Positions 1 through 8,267 of a DNA stretch of 36,991 nt are shown here, piece by piece. The DNA is from JBBKWQ01 sp037969115 (GTDB lineage: Bacteria; Actinomycetota; Acidimicrobiia; Acidimicrobiales; Ilumatobacteraceae): NCBI GenBank assembly GCA_037969115.1, contig JBBKWQ010000264.1, positions 1-36,991 of the forward strand, written 5' to 3'. Under the pieces are notes generated by a model that saw only the letters and a list, made by a program, of their open reading frames with translations, was not told where the DNA came from and searched no databases. Made by a program: the position numbers and the translations under genes. The stretch's first letter is position 1. Each line of letters opens with the position of its first letter.

Positions 1-1318
1 ACACGTGGGTGAGATCCCAAGAGGCCACCCGTGTCAGCCCGTTGGCGAGGTAGGGGACGATCTCGTCGGGCGTCGACCCGAAGACGCTGCCGACGATCGT
101 GCCGCTGTTCATGCGCGCCATCGTGACGGTGTCGACGTCGGCGGCGAACCCGAAGCCGGTACTCAGCGACGGCCAACCGATCTCGGCGAGGCAATCCATG
201 TCCTCGGCGAGCACGACGCGTGTGGAGTTGCCGAAGGTGGCCTTGTCGTGCTCGTCGGCGGTGAAGCCGAACACGTTGCGGAGATACAGGCGGAGCCACC
301 GTCCGACGCTCGTATTGGCGTGTGCGCCTTCGCGCATGGCGCCGGGCCCGGCGTTGAACCCGAGGCTGGCAGCGTTCGGACCGTCGATGACGATCAGCGC
401 GTCGGCGCCGGTCGTGTTGCCCGAGTGCTCGGCGCCGTAACCAGGGTCGGCGAGGATCTCGGCGAGTGCGATCAGAACCGGGAGATGTTCCGGCTTGCAC
501 CCGGCCATGACGGCATTGACCGCGATCGACCAGATGGTGAGGTCGCGACCCGACGAGACGGCGATGCCGAGCGTCTTCCACGGGTCATGTCCCGAATCGA
601 CGAGGTACGCCTCGACGCGTTCAGGGGTGGGCGGAAGGATCGGATGACCATCGGTCCAGCCCTGTTCGAGAAACTTGGAACTGATGTCGTCGATCGTGCC
701 CGATGCCACGATGTCGAGCGCGGTCGGCTCGGCGCCGGCGTCACCGTCGTCGGCATCGGAGCCGGTCAGGCCGTCGACGATCTGCGGAATCGTCGACGCG
801 ATGAAGTTGGTGATCATCTCCTCGGCCGATTGGGAGTCGACGTGGCCGACCGTGACGGCGAGCGGCAGGCCGTCATAGCCGTGTCCCCGCGCTGTAGCGC
901 GAGCCTGCCCCTGGAATCCCTCACAGACGATTGAAACCGAAGGGATGCCCGCTGACTCGGCAGCGATGGACGCCCGCAACACGGCGGGCGTGCAACTGCC
1001 TCAACAGCCCATCCCGGACACAACGGCGTCGACGCCGCGATTCCGCAGGTCGTCGGGAAGGCGCCCGACCCGCTCCTTCTCGTCGGCGCCGTGGAGGTTG
1101 CCGAACTCGTCGAAATTCAGTACCTCGACGCCCGCGAAACGGGTGGTGAGCTCTCGCGCGAGCAGCGGGAACAGTTCGTCGCCCCGGAACACGTAGTCCC
1201 ACAGGAACGCGATGCGCTTACCGTCGATCGACTCGAGTCGCGCAGCGCGTCGTCGCCGTTGCACACCTCGGGGAGAACGTGGCCAGATGACCTCGTAGTT
1301 CGGTTCCATGGATGCCAT
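1..1318 (-). CDS. UGSC-family selenoprotein with an internal UGA (Sec), 3' end outside the window
   Basis: The minus-strand frame opens with MASMEPNYEVIWP and runs without a stop to the window edge, except for one in-frame TGA at 1001-1003. The reading is VVSGMGC-UGA-GSCTPAVLRAS, which gives the UGSC motif of the UGSC family of (seleno)proteins first reported from marine metagenomes; homologues have Sec or Cys at this place. The N-terminal domain (about residues 1-190, including LFPLLARELTTRF and the UGSC loop) is followed by a second domain with WTDGHPILPPTPERVEAYL, NAVMAGCKPEHFPVL and NTSVGRWLRLYLRNV, conserved in long members. Coding continues for over 330 codons past the UGA, so a simple stop is unlikely. 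The start at 1318 is supported by an upstream AAGG about 11 nt away; ATG 1309 is the alternative. The biochemical role is unknown; the Sec/Cys motif suggests redox chemistry. It is transcribed divergently from the TIR gene. It needs SelA, SelB, SelC and SelD, which are not in the window. Confidence 0.85.
970..991 (-). promoter_or_regulatory. Bacterial SECIS-like hairpin for the UGSC gene
   Basis: In the mRNA, 9 nt after the UGA, ACGCCCGC pairs perfectly with GCGGGCGU (8 bp) around the loop CGUGUU. The loop starts 17 nt after the UGA and has G as its second base. This fits the bacterial SECIS model: an apical stem-loop roughly 16-37 nt after the UGA, a short loop and G among its first two bases. 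The stem lies inside coding sequence. Confidence 0.75.
1001..1003 (-). other. Predicted selenocysteine codon (UGA) in the UGSC motif
   Basis: The in-frame TGA stands between GMGC and GSCTP. Family knowledge places Sec or Cys exactly here, next to a conserved Gly-Ser-Cys. The frame stays open on both sides and the downstream hairpin fits bacterial SECIS geometry. Confidence 0.82.
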
Positions 1319-1437
1319 CGTGCACCATGCCTTCGAGTGTCGACCACTCGGCGAGCTCGCGCGCACCGCCACAGCGGTATCTCCGGCTCTGTTAGCTTCG
1401 GTTCGAGATCGGCGGGGGAAGTGAGATCTAGACACTT
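1319..1437. promoter_or_regulatory. Divergent intergenic region between the UGSC gene and the TIR gene
   Basis: These 119 bp must hold the promoters of both divergent genes. A GGGGGAAGTGAG stretch lies about 15-20 nt before the TIR ATG, which is far for a ribosome binding site. I could not identify a convincing -35/-10 pair. Confidence 0.35.
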
Positions 1438-3150
1438 ATGAATGCCGGCAACGAGAATACGCTCTTCATCAGCTACGCCAGAGCCGACGTCGACACCGTG
1501 CGGGGGATCGCAGAGCGGTTGAGCGCCTTCAAGCACTTCGCCTTCGTCGACGACCAGTTGGAGGCCGGGCAGGACTGGTGGGAAGTGATCCTCGAGAACA
1601 TCCGGGCCTGTCGGGTCCTCCTCTTTGTCGTCAGTCCGAGCTCCGTGCGGTCGCGTGCATGTCGGGCCGAACTCAGCTATGCCCACGCGCTGGGCAAGAA
1701 GATCGTGCCGATCAAGGTCCGCGAAGTCCGCATCGAGGACGCGCCCGACATCCTGCAACCCATCAACGTCGAGGACTTCATCAATCCGAGTGACCACAGT
1801 TACGGTCAGCTCGACACGATCCTCGACGAAGCAAATGCAGCGCCGGACGCAGCGTTGCCCGATCCGCTGCCCGACCCTCCCGCTGCGCCGATGGCCGACC
1901 TCAGCGGTGCGCGCGAGCTCGTCAGCCGGAGCGACCTCAGTCTGGAGGAGCAGCGGGGGCTCGTCGTTCAGCTCGGCGCCCTGGTGCAGGACGAAGACGA
2001 TCGGCCGGCGGCCGTCGGCGTGCTCGAACAGCTCTCGAGGCACCCGCAACTGCTCAAAGCAGTCGCTCCCGCGGTCACCGAGTTGCTGGCGCGGTACCGG
2101 TACGCACCGAGCGATCCGCAGTCGATGAACCTGATGAAGTCGGTCGTCAAAGCCCTGGTGAAAGAAAGATGCACACCGATCATCGGTAGCGGGATGACCG
2201 ACTGGTTGGTGGGGACGCGCAAGACGTTGGCGCAGGAGTGGGCGCGCGAGTACAGCTATCCACTGCACCTCTCCCAGCGCGACGACCTGCCCCAGGTAGC
2301 GCAGTACATCTCGGTCATCGAGAACAAGAAGAGCATGCGTGAAGATCTCGCCCGCTTCTACCGCCAGCAGTTGAAGGAGAAGTTCCCCGAGATCGTGGAC
2401 GGGCCGGTCGAGGGTCCTCGAGCGTTCAATCTCGACGCCGGGGTGGTCGACGTGTGGCGGTCGGCAGCCAACCGTATGCCGGCCGAGCCGCACCAGGTGC
2501 TGGCGGCGCTGCCATGCCCGATCTACATCAACGCCGAACCGACCGCGCTCCTCAGCGAAGCACTGCGCGCCGAGAAGGTCGTGTGGCCGGACGGCGAGGT
2601 CAGGCACCGTGAGCCGCGCGAGGACTTCTGCCGGTGGAACAACGAGGCATCGGAGATTGCGCCGGCATCGCCATTCGACGTCGATCCGGACTACGAGCCG
2701 GAAATCCATCAGCCGCTCGTGTTCCACGTCTTCGGAACGCTGCAATTTCCCGAATCACTCGTGATCACCGAGGACGACTTCTTCGACTTCCTCGGTGCCG
2801 TAGCCGAGCGCCCGGAGTTGATCCCGATCGAGCTCCGGTCGGCAGTCGCCGAGTCGAGCCTGTTGTTTCTCGGGTTTGGACTTCAGGACTGGGACGTTCG
2901 CGTGCTGCTTCGGGCACTCATCAACCGCGAGATCGCCGAGAACTTCGGGAAGAACTACAAGCACGTGGCGGCCGATGTCGATGCGACCGGTGAAGGAGTC
3001 GTCTCGGTCGACGGCGCGAAGGAGTACCTACGCAAATCTTTCGGGGAGTTCCGTCACCCGAACATCAGCATCTTCTGGGCGTCGGTCGAGGCATTCTGTG
3101 AAGGGCTCGACCGCGCCTGGATGGAGGAAGCTATCGAGGGTCGGTCATGA
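1438..3150 (+). CDS. TIR domain protein with SIR2-like C-terminal domain
   Basis: A 570-aa soluble protein. Residues 7-135 form a TIR domain: LFISYARAD at the first strand, and SPSSVRSRACRAEL, where Glu78 occupies the catalytic glutamate place of NAD-cleaving TIR domains. Residues 150-225 are a helical linker. Residues 230-560 resemble the SIR2-like family of defence proteins: TPIIGSGMTD (247-255) as the nucleotide loop, His430 in FHVFGTLQFPESLVITEDDF, and SLLFLGFGLQDWDVRVLL. The usual TTNxD segment reads INAEPT here, so the SIR2 module may not hydrolyse NAD itself. The stop overlaps the next start as ATGA, implying translational coupling and joint function with the NTPase. By analogy with TIR and SIR2 anti-phage effectors, NAD depletion or signal-nucleotide production is expected; this is inference. 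The ATG lies just before the first TIR strand, so the start is likely right, although its ribosome binding site is weak. Confidence 0.85.
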   Translation: MNAGNENTLFISYARADVDTVRGIAERLSAFKHFAFVDDQLEAGQDWWEVILENIRACRVLLFVVSPSSVRSRACRAELSYAHALGKKIVPIKVREVRIEDAPDILQPINVEDFINPSDHSYGQLDTILDEANAAPDAALPDPLPDPPAAPMADLSGARELVSRSDLSLEEQRGLVVQLGALVQDEDDRPAAVGVLEQLSRHPQLLKAVAPAVTELLARYRYAPSDPQSMNLMKSVVKALVKERCTPIIGSGMTDWLVGTRKTLAQEWAREYSYPLHLSQRDDLPQVAQYISVIENKKSMREDLARFYRQQLKEKFPEIVDGPVEGPRAFNLDAGVVDVWRSAANRMPAEPHQVLAALPCPIYINAEPTALLSEALRAEKVVWPDGEVRHREPREDFCRWNNEASEIAPASPFDVDPDYEPEIHQPLVFHVFGTLQFPESLVITEDDFFDFLGAVAERPELIPIELRSAVAESSLLFLGFGLQDWDVRVLLRALINREIAENFGKNYKHVAADVDATGEGVVSVDGAKEYLRKSFGEFRHPNISIFWASVEAFCEGLDRAWMEEAIEGRS

Positions 3151-5834
3151 ACACCACCGCCGCTCGCGCCTGGCCCGCACCCTCTGCCGAGCCAATCAGG
3201 CCTGACACCAGGGTGAACAACGATGCCAGGGACAACCCGTACGTCGGTCCTCGTGCACTCGGGACGGAAGACCCGATCTATGGCCGGGCGCGAGAGATTG
3301 CCAATGTCCGAGGGCTTCTCGTGGCACACCGGATCGTGCTGCTCTACTCGCCGTCCGGCGCCGGTAAGACATCGCTGATCGAGGCCGGCCTCCGTCCCGA
3401 GATGGAGGGGCGCGGCTACGTCGTCCTGCCGACGATCCGCGTCGGTCACGAGTTGACCACTGCAGCCGGCGGGCTCCAAACGAACCGGTACAGCAGCAGC
3501 GTCATCGCGTCGCTCGAGGAGCGCCTCGACCCGGCAGCCCAGCTCACCCCCGACCAGCTGGCGGCGGCCGATCTCCAGGAGTACCTCACGCGGCTCGGCG
3601 AGAGCGAACCCGACCAGAAGTGGTGCCTGTTCTTCGACCAGTTCGAAGAGCTCTTCACGATGAACCCCGCCGATGTCGACGCGAAGAAGGCGTTCCTGGC
3701 GCAACTCGGCGCGGTCATGAAGAATCGCAACTTCTGGGTGCTCATCGCGATGCGCGAGGACTTCATCGCGCACCTCGATCCTCATGTCGACGTCTTGCCC
3801 TCTCGTCTGCGAACGCGGTTCCGACTCGGCCTCCTCAGCCCCGATGCGGCCAAGGAGGCAGCACGTGCGCCGGCCGCAGCGACCGAGGTTGAATTCGAAG
3901 AGGCAGCCGTCGAGCAACTGATCGACGACCTGCGTCGCATCCAGGTGCAACATTTCGACCGAACGACCGTCGAGCCCGGACCGCACATCGAGCCACTGCA
4001 GCTCCAGGTGGTTTGCCGCCGCCTGTGGACGCCGTCCGCGACGTCGATCGGCATCGGCGACCTCGAGAAGCTCGGCGGTGTCGATCAGGCACTCGCCGAC
4101 TATTACCGAGACGAACTCGAGAAAACCGTCGAGAAGACCTCGGTGAGCGAGAAGGCGCTCCGGGACTGGTTCGATACCGACCTCATCACGGCCGACGGAT
4201 ATCGCAAGCCTGTCAGGGAGGGACCGGGTAGGGACGGTAAGAAGGTGCTCGAGATCCTCGAGAAGGCCTACCTGGTCCGCCGAGATCGTCGGAACGGCAC
4301 CGACTGGTATGAGCTCACCCACGACCGGATCGTGAACCCGATCCGTGACTCGAACCGCCGGTTCAGCGCGAGGCGAAGAGCGCGACGGCGCCGCGTGATC
4401 GCGATCGCGGCACTCGTCGCTGTCGTCGTGGGGGCCGTCGCGCTCTTCAGCGTGGCCGATCGCGACGGACAACAACTCATGGCGACCGATGCCGCCATCC
4501 CGTCCACGATCAATGGTCTCGAGCTGGAATCCGACGGTCTCGAGCGCTTCCTGATCGCCCCGGACGTGGGAGACGTCATCGAGGTCACGCTCAGTGCCGA
4601 AGCTCAGGCGTCCACCAGCGCCAAGCTCCGATTGGTCCGGGTCGTGAACGGCCAACCTGCCACTGAACTCGAGTCCAAATCGTTGCGAGTCGTCGAATCC
4701 GGCGTCAGCAAGGACCAGGCCGATGGCCTCGACGCGGTCAGCCTCAGTCTCGTCGTCACCGAGTTGGACTCGTCACTCGTGGTGGAGGTCTCGAGCCAAC
4801 CGGGCGGACGCTTCCGGCTCGATATCGCACCGATCGATCCCGAGGTCGACTCGTCGGCCGAAGGCGAGATTCGGACAATCGGTGACGAGCCGTGGAATGG
4901 GTCCATCGAAACCGCCGGCGTTGTCGACACCTACACACTTGCGGCCGGTGAGGGCGGCGACGTTCGTTTCGTCGTGACGCCGGCTGATGATTCAGAAAAT
5001 GGGTTCGACGCGATCGTGACGCTGCTCGGTGGTGACGCGCCCGTGGTCCAGGACAGCCGTGGTCCGGGCCAAACCGAGACCGTTCTGGCGAACCTGGCCG
5101 CCGACCGCCAGTACCAGATCGACGTATCGGGTTACGAGGGTTCCACCGGTGAGTTCACGGTCTTGTTCGAACGCGTCACGTCGACGGCGCTCCCGATCGA
5201 CGGCACAGCGGTAGACGGCAGAATCGCGGCGGCCGGCGACGTCATGACGTATGCAGTCTCCAGTGCTGACGGCGGTGATGTCCGTATCGAGCTCGATCCG
5301 AGCGAGAGTTCCGAGTCCGGCCTCGACTCGATCGTGATCGTGCGCGACGAGGACGGCCAGGAACTGACGTATGAGGACAGCGCTGGTTCCGGCGATTCTG
5401 AGCTGGTGGTCGTCGGATTGGCCCCCGGTCGCACCTACTCGGTCGAGGTATCGGGATACGAGGGTTCCAGCGGTGATTTCATCCTGTGGGCCGAGCGCAT
5501 CACCGCGACACCGCTCGTTCTCGATGCAGAACCGATCGAGGGAACGATTGCGACTGCTGGTGACATTGTCACGTACGCCATCACGATTCCGGGCGGCGTC
5601 GAGTTGGGCGAAGTCGTCGTCGTTGCCGACCCGGACCTCGACGTCGCGTTCGAGGTCTCCACCCCGTTTGGGAGCTCCTATTTCGACGACGAGGGAGCAG
5701 GGCAAACCGAGGGCATCGATTTCGAAGGGCTGGGCATTGGTGCATTCCCGGACGACCAGCGGTGGCTCGTGTCGGTCTCGTCCAGCGGCGATTCGACGGG
5801 AGATTACGAGATCTTCGTGACCACAGCGGGGTGA
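3147..5834 (+). CDS. nSTAND1-type NTPase with a membrane helix and repeated beta-rich ectodomain
   Basis: An 895-aa protein. Residues 30-45 (NPYVGPRALGTEDPIYGR) are the entry motif of novel STAND NTPases. The Walker A is YSPSGAGKTS (67-76) and the Walker B is CLFFDQFEELF (160-170). A winged-helix-like region ends with YELTHDRIVNPIRD (388-401). After a very basic stretch (RRRARRRR) a single hydrophobic helix spans about 416-437, and residues 440-895 are predicted outside the membrane. That part holds PPC-like beta modules, two of which share VSGYEGS(T/S)G(E/D)F at 108-residue spacing (DNA around 5124 and 5448), with ETAG, AAAG and ATAG starts. The protein could sense a signal through NTPase or ectodomain and gate the TIR effector encoded just upstream with a 4-bp overlap. 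STAND proteins are generally signal-controlled oligomerising switches; the exact trigger is unknown. Confidence 0.82.
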   Translation: MNTTAARAWPAPSAEPIRPDTRVNNDARDNPYVGPRALGTEDPIYGRAREIANVRGLLVAHRIVLLYSPSGAGKTSLIEAGLRPEMEGRGYVVLPTIRVGHELTTAAGGLQTNRYSSSVIASLEERLDPAAQLTPDQLAAADLQEYLTRLGESEPDQKWCLFFDQFEELFTMNPADVDAKKAFLAQLGAVMKNRNFWVLIAMREDFIAHLDPHVDVLPSRLRTRFRLGLLSPDAAKEAARAPAAATEVEFEEAAVEQLIDDLRRIQVQHFDRTTVEPGPHIEPLQLQVVCRRLWTPSATSIGIGDLEKLGGVDQALADYYRDELEKTVEKTSVSEKALRDWFDTDLITADGYRKPVREGPGRDGKKVLEILEKAYLVRRDRRNGTDWYELTHDRIVNPIRDSNRRFSARRRARRRRVIAIAALVAVVVGAVALFSVADRDGQQLMATDAAIPSTINGLELESDGLERFLIAPDVGDVIEVTLSAEAQASTSAKLRLVRVVNGQPATELESKSLRVVESGVSKDQADGLDAVSLSLVVTELDSSLVVEVSSQPGGRFRLDIAPIDPEVDSSAEGEIRTIGDEPWNGSIETAGVVDTYTLAAGEGGDVRFVVTPADDSENGFDAIVTLLGGDAPVVQDSRGPGQTETVLANLAADRQYQIDVSGYEGSTGEFTVLFERVTSTALPIDGTAVDGRIAAAGDVMTYAVSSADGGDVRIELDPSESSESGLDSIVIVRDEDGQELTYEDSAGSGDSELVVVGLAPGRTYSVEVSGYEGSSGDFILWAERITATPLVLDAEPIEGTIATAGDIVTYAITIPGGVELGEVVVVADPDLDVAFEVSTPFGSSYFDDEGAGQTEGIDFEGLGIGAFPDDQRWLVSVSSSGDSTGDYEIFVTTAG

Positions 5835-5872
5835 CGAATTCGTCCAGCGCCGCTCGACGCTCGATCGGCGAG

Positions 5873-6178
5873 TCAGATGTCGAGACCTGCCGCAGCGACG
5901 GGGGCGTACACCTGCATCTGCGGGGGAGCAGCCAGCAGGCTCATGAACGCCGGCATGACGTCTTTCAACGACTCTGCTGCACCATGGCTCTGCATGGCCT
6001 CCATCGACGAGAACATGGCGAAGAACGAGTACTGGTTCTCGTCCCCACGGTGATACGAGTAGACCTCGACACCGTCGAGTTCGGCAGCAGCCGCGACCTG
6101 CGTCGCGAGCACGGCATCCATCTCGTCGGCCTTGCCATCTGCGCACGCAAACGTCGCCACCATTGAAACCTTCGACAT
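5873..6178 (-). CDS. Small ABM-fold (antibiotic biosynthesis monooxygenase-like) protein
   Basis: A 101-aa protein beginning MSKVSMVATFACADGKADEM. The pattern of a beta strand (VSMVATF), an amphipathic helix (ADEMDAVLATQVAAAAEL), a second strand with VEVYSYHRGDENQYSFFAMF, and a second helix (SMEAMQSHGAAESLKDVM) matches the dimeric ferredoxin-like ABM superfamily. The start is chosen at 6178 because GAAGGGA stands 7 nt before this ATG; an in-frame ATG at 6253 has no such site. Members range from quinol monooxygenases to simple stress proteins, so no substrate is assigned. It is convergent with the NTPase gene and appears unrelated to the effectors around it. Confidence 0.7.
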   Translation of the reverse strand: MSKVSMVATFACADGKADEMDAVLATQVAAAAELDGVEVYSYHRGDENQYSFFAMFSSMEAMQSHGAAESLKDVMPAFMSLLAAPPQMQVYAPVAAAGLDI

Positions 6179-6413
6179 GTCGATATCCCTTCGATCCTGG
6201 TCGACACCGTGTCGACACCCTGCGCAGCTGTCGGGCGGATCCGACAGAGTCACACCCGGCGACCCTAGGACAGACTCGACCGCCGATCGTCACGATCGGC
6301 GCACGAGATCGACTTCGCCACGTTCGGAACCAGAGCGTTTGTGCTACGCAGGGTCTGTGACCTCGCGCTCCCCGGATATCGTCGTCACCTCACCTCGCAA
6401 AAGGATCTTGAAC
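6179..6413. other. Intergenic region between divergent small genes
   Basis: These 235 bp separate the ABM-like gene (minus) from the small basic gene (plus) and should contain both promoters. I see no RNA gene, long repeat or strong hairpin in it. The long open frame across it on the plus strand has no family resemblance and is taken as a chance extension. Confidence 0.4.
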
Positions 6414-6737
6414 ATGGCAACAGGCAAACTGACTCCCCTCCAGGAATCGGAGGCTCGTCGACTCGCGGAGCGGGCAGCACGGGCGAACAAGGTCGCCAAG
6501 GTCTACTCCGAGGAGGAGAAGGCGCTCCGCAAGGAACGCGTTGGAAAGGCGAAGGATGCATTGAGCCGGTCGGCAGGGGAGAAGGGCGCGCACGTGCCGA
6601 TAGCACGCGCCGCGATCAAGAAGTACCTGCAACGGCTCAACGATCCGAAGCAGCCCGACGATGCCCAGTTCGAGACGCTGATCGAGGCACCGTTCAAGGC
6701 GCCGCCGAAGAAGAAGACGAACGACCGCCGCTTCTGA
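6414..6737 (+). CDS. Small highly charged basic protein of unknown function
   Basis: A 107-aa protein starting MATGKLTPLQESEARRLAER. The start is fixed by AAAGGA about 8 nt before ATG 6414. Composition is dominated by Lys, Arg, Glu and Ala. A predicted long helix (residues 7-50, with KVAKVYSEEEKALRKERVGKAKDALS) is followed by a short second helical segment and a tail rich in Pro and Lys (APPKKKTNDRRF). No Cys or membrane segment is present. It looks like a soluble helical protein that could bind nucleic acid, but I do not recognise the family. It is a single-gene unit between the ABM-like gene and the convergent patatin gene. Confidence 0.65.
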   Translation: MATGKLTPLQESEARRLAERAARANKVAKVYSEEEKALRKERVGKAKDALSRSAGEKGAHVPIARAAIKKYLQRLNDPKQPDDAQFETLIEAPFKAPPKKKTNDRRF

Positions 6738-6800
6738 CCCGACGGCGCCGCCGCACGATCCGGCCACACATCATCGACGGACACGGCTACGCACGCGTGC

Positions 6801-8267
6801 TCAGGCGCGGTCAGCGACGCCTGCCAGTCGCTCGAACCGTGCCCGGTCGACGGTCCGCGGCAGGCCACACTGGCCGAAGATGACGTGCATGTTCGCCGTG
6901 GTCAACATGTACGCGTGCTCCAGGAGTGATGCGCACACCTCAGTGCCAAGCGGCTTCAAGGTCGTGGGAACCACCGCCGAAACCTTGGCCTTCTGGTCCC
7001 ACTGCTCCTCCGACACGCCGTATGCGTCGAGGAAAGCGCGTGCTTCGCCCGCCCATCGGCCCATATCGGTGGGCGGGTCGCCAGGCTCGGGTTCGAACAT
7101 TCCCAACAGCCGGTACGGGTTGTCCTTGATCTGCACGAAGGCGCCACCTGTCCCGCCGGTTGCGGCTGCGCCGAGAAAGATCTGGGCGAGCGCTCTGCGA
7201 CGATGCGACGTCGACACGTCGTACTGCACATCCTTCGAGCGGAGCAACCCGTCGAGTTCGAACCGGAGGCCATGGCTCGTCATCGGCTTCAGGCCGGCCC
7301 AGTCGGCGGAGGCATTGACCACGATCAGCTGCTTGGCGCCGGCCGGCTGTGCGTCGCTCAGCGCCGGCCAGTTCGATCTGCGATTGGAGAAGCCGTACTC
7401 CCACTCGTCGGCCATGTTGTCGTAGACGCCGCCGTCCTCCAGGACCACGCGCTTGACCGTGCGGCCGGGCCGACCGCGTTGCGCAGCGACCGCAGACGCG
7501 ATCTCGACGAGATTGAGCTCGTCGAGCCCGATCGTTCGCGGTCGGAACGCACCGGGAACGCATGCGGACGCTTGCACGGGCGTCGACAGGCGAACGTTCG
7601 ACGGCGCAGTGGTCCCCCCGAACTCCCATCCATACACCATGCGGTTGCTGAAGTAGAAGGTGGTGCCGGCCTGCAGCTCGGTGGTGCAGATCACGTGATG
7701 CACACTGAGATTGCGTGCGTGTTGCTCGGCCAGCGTGGTGTGCCGGTTGCCGAGCAACTCGATGTCGATCGCCCGCTCGGTCGCGGCCGAACGTTGAGAG
7801 AACAGCCACCACGCGAGTGCCACGAAAGCGACCCAGGCCGCGCCACTGATCGCAAAGACCAGCGGCCACTTGGCCAGAGCAGCGACGACCGCAACGACGA
7901 ACGCGAAGGCGGTCAACGCGACGGACGCGATGAACGATGCCAAATACCATCTCGTCGCCGGCGCTCCGCCCTGGAGGACCCCGCGCTGCGCGATCGCCTG
8001 CACCAGCCGAGCGATGTGGTCATCGATGGCCGCAGAGTCGGCCGTTCCGAAGTCGGGTCCGACCATCACGGAGCCATTGGCGATCGAGCCGCCGGACACG
8101 GAGCTGATGGACACGACCCGGTCTCGCAGTCCGGCGTCGGCGATGGCGAGGAGAGCGCCGAGGCCGAAGACGGTTGCCCGATGACCCCCACCCGAGAGGG
8201 TGACACCGATGTCGCGCTCCACCACGCTCGGCGTGTCGTCCTCGTCTGCGTGCTCGTCGGCACTCAT
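6801..8267 (-). CDS. Patatin-like phospholipase with two membrane helices inside the catalytic domain
   Basis: A 488-aa protein. The oxyanion loop SGGGHRAT lies at 25-32, the nucleophile Ser58 in SISSVSGGS (a divergent GxSxG with Ser for the first Gly), and the dyad Asp278 in LEDGGVYDN. Between nucleophile and dyad lie two hydrophobic segments at about 107-131 and 134-156, so the lipase is split by a membrane hairpin and should sit on the inner membrane. The start at 8267 overlaps the caspase stop as ATGA, so it is translated from the caspase mRNA; an upstream in-frame ATG at 8327 lies inside the caspase gene and is less likely. Patatins are common membrane-damaging effectors in bacterial immune systems. 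Activation by the coupled protease is a reasonable inference, not shown by sequence. Confidence 0.85.
   Translation of the reverse strand: MSADEHADEDDTPSVVERDIGVTLSGGGHRATVFGLGALLAIADAGLRDRVVSISSVSGGSIANGSVMVGPDFGTADSAAIDDHIARLVQAIAQRGVLQGGAPATRWYLASFIASVALTAFAFVVAVVAALAKWPLVFAISGAAWVAFVALAWWLFSQRSAATERAIDIELLGNRHTTLAEQHARNLSVHHVICTTELQAGTTFYFSNRMVYGWEFGGTTAPSNVRLSTPVQASACVPGAFRPRTIGLDELNLVEIASAVAAQRGRPGRTVKRVVLEDGGVYDNMADEWEYGFSNRRSNWPALSDAQPAGAKQLIVVNASADWAGLKPMTSHGLRFELDGLLRSKDVQYDVSTSHRRRALAQIFLGAAATGGTGGAFVQIKDNPYRLLGMFEPEPGDPPTDMGRWAGEARAFLDAYGVSEEQWDQKAKVSAVVPTTLKPLGTEVCASLLEHAYMLTTANMHVIFGQCGLPRTVDRARFERLAGVADRA

Noticed and set aside
5..934. Long plus-strand frame at the window start
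   Set aside because: It is the same-phase antisense of the UGSC gene, has low-complexity composition without family motifs, and the minus strand shows clear homology.
1001..1435. A 144-aa gene ending at the TGA
   Set aside because: It is the N-terminal part of the UGSC selenoprotein; the frame and family similarity continue past the TGA.
1117..2745. Long minus-strand frame opposite the TIR gene
   Set aside because: Arg/His-rich translation without motifs, while the opposite strand encodes TIR and SIR2-like domains.
3054..4655. 533-aa minus-strand frame opposite the NTPase
   Set aside because: No motif and skewed composition; the plus strand carries Walker A and B.
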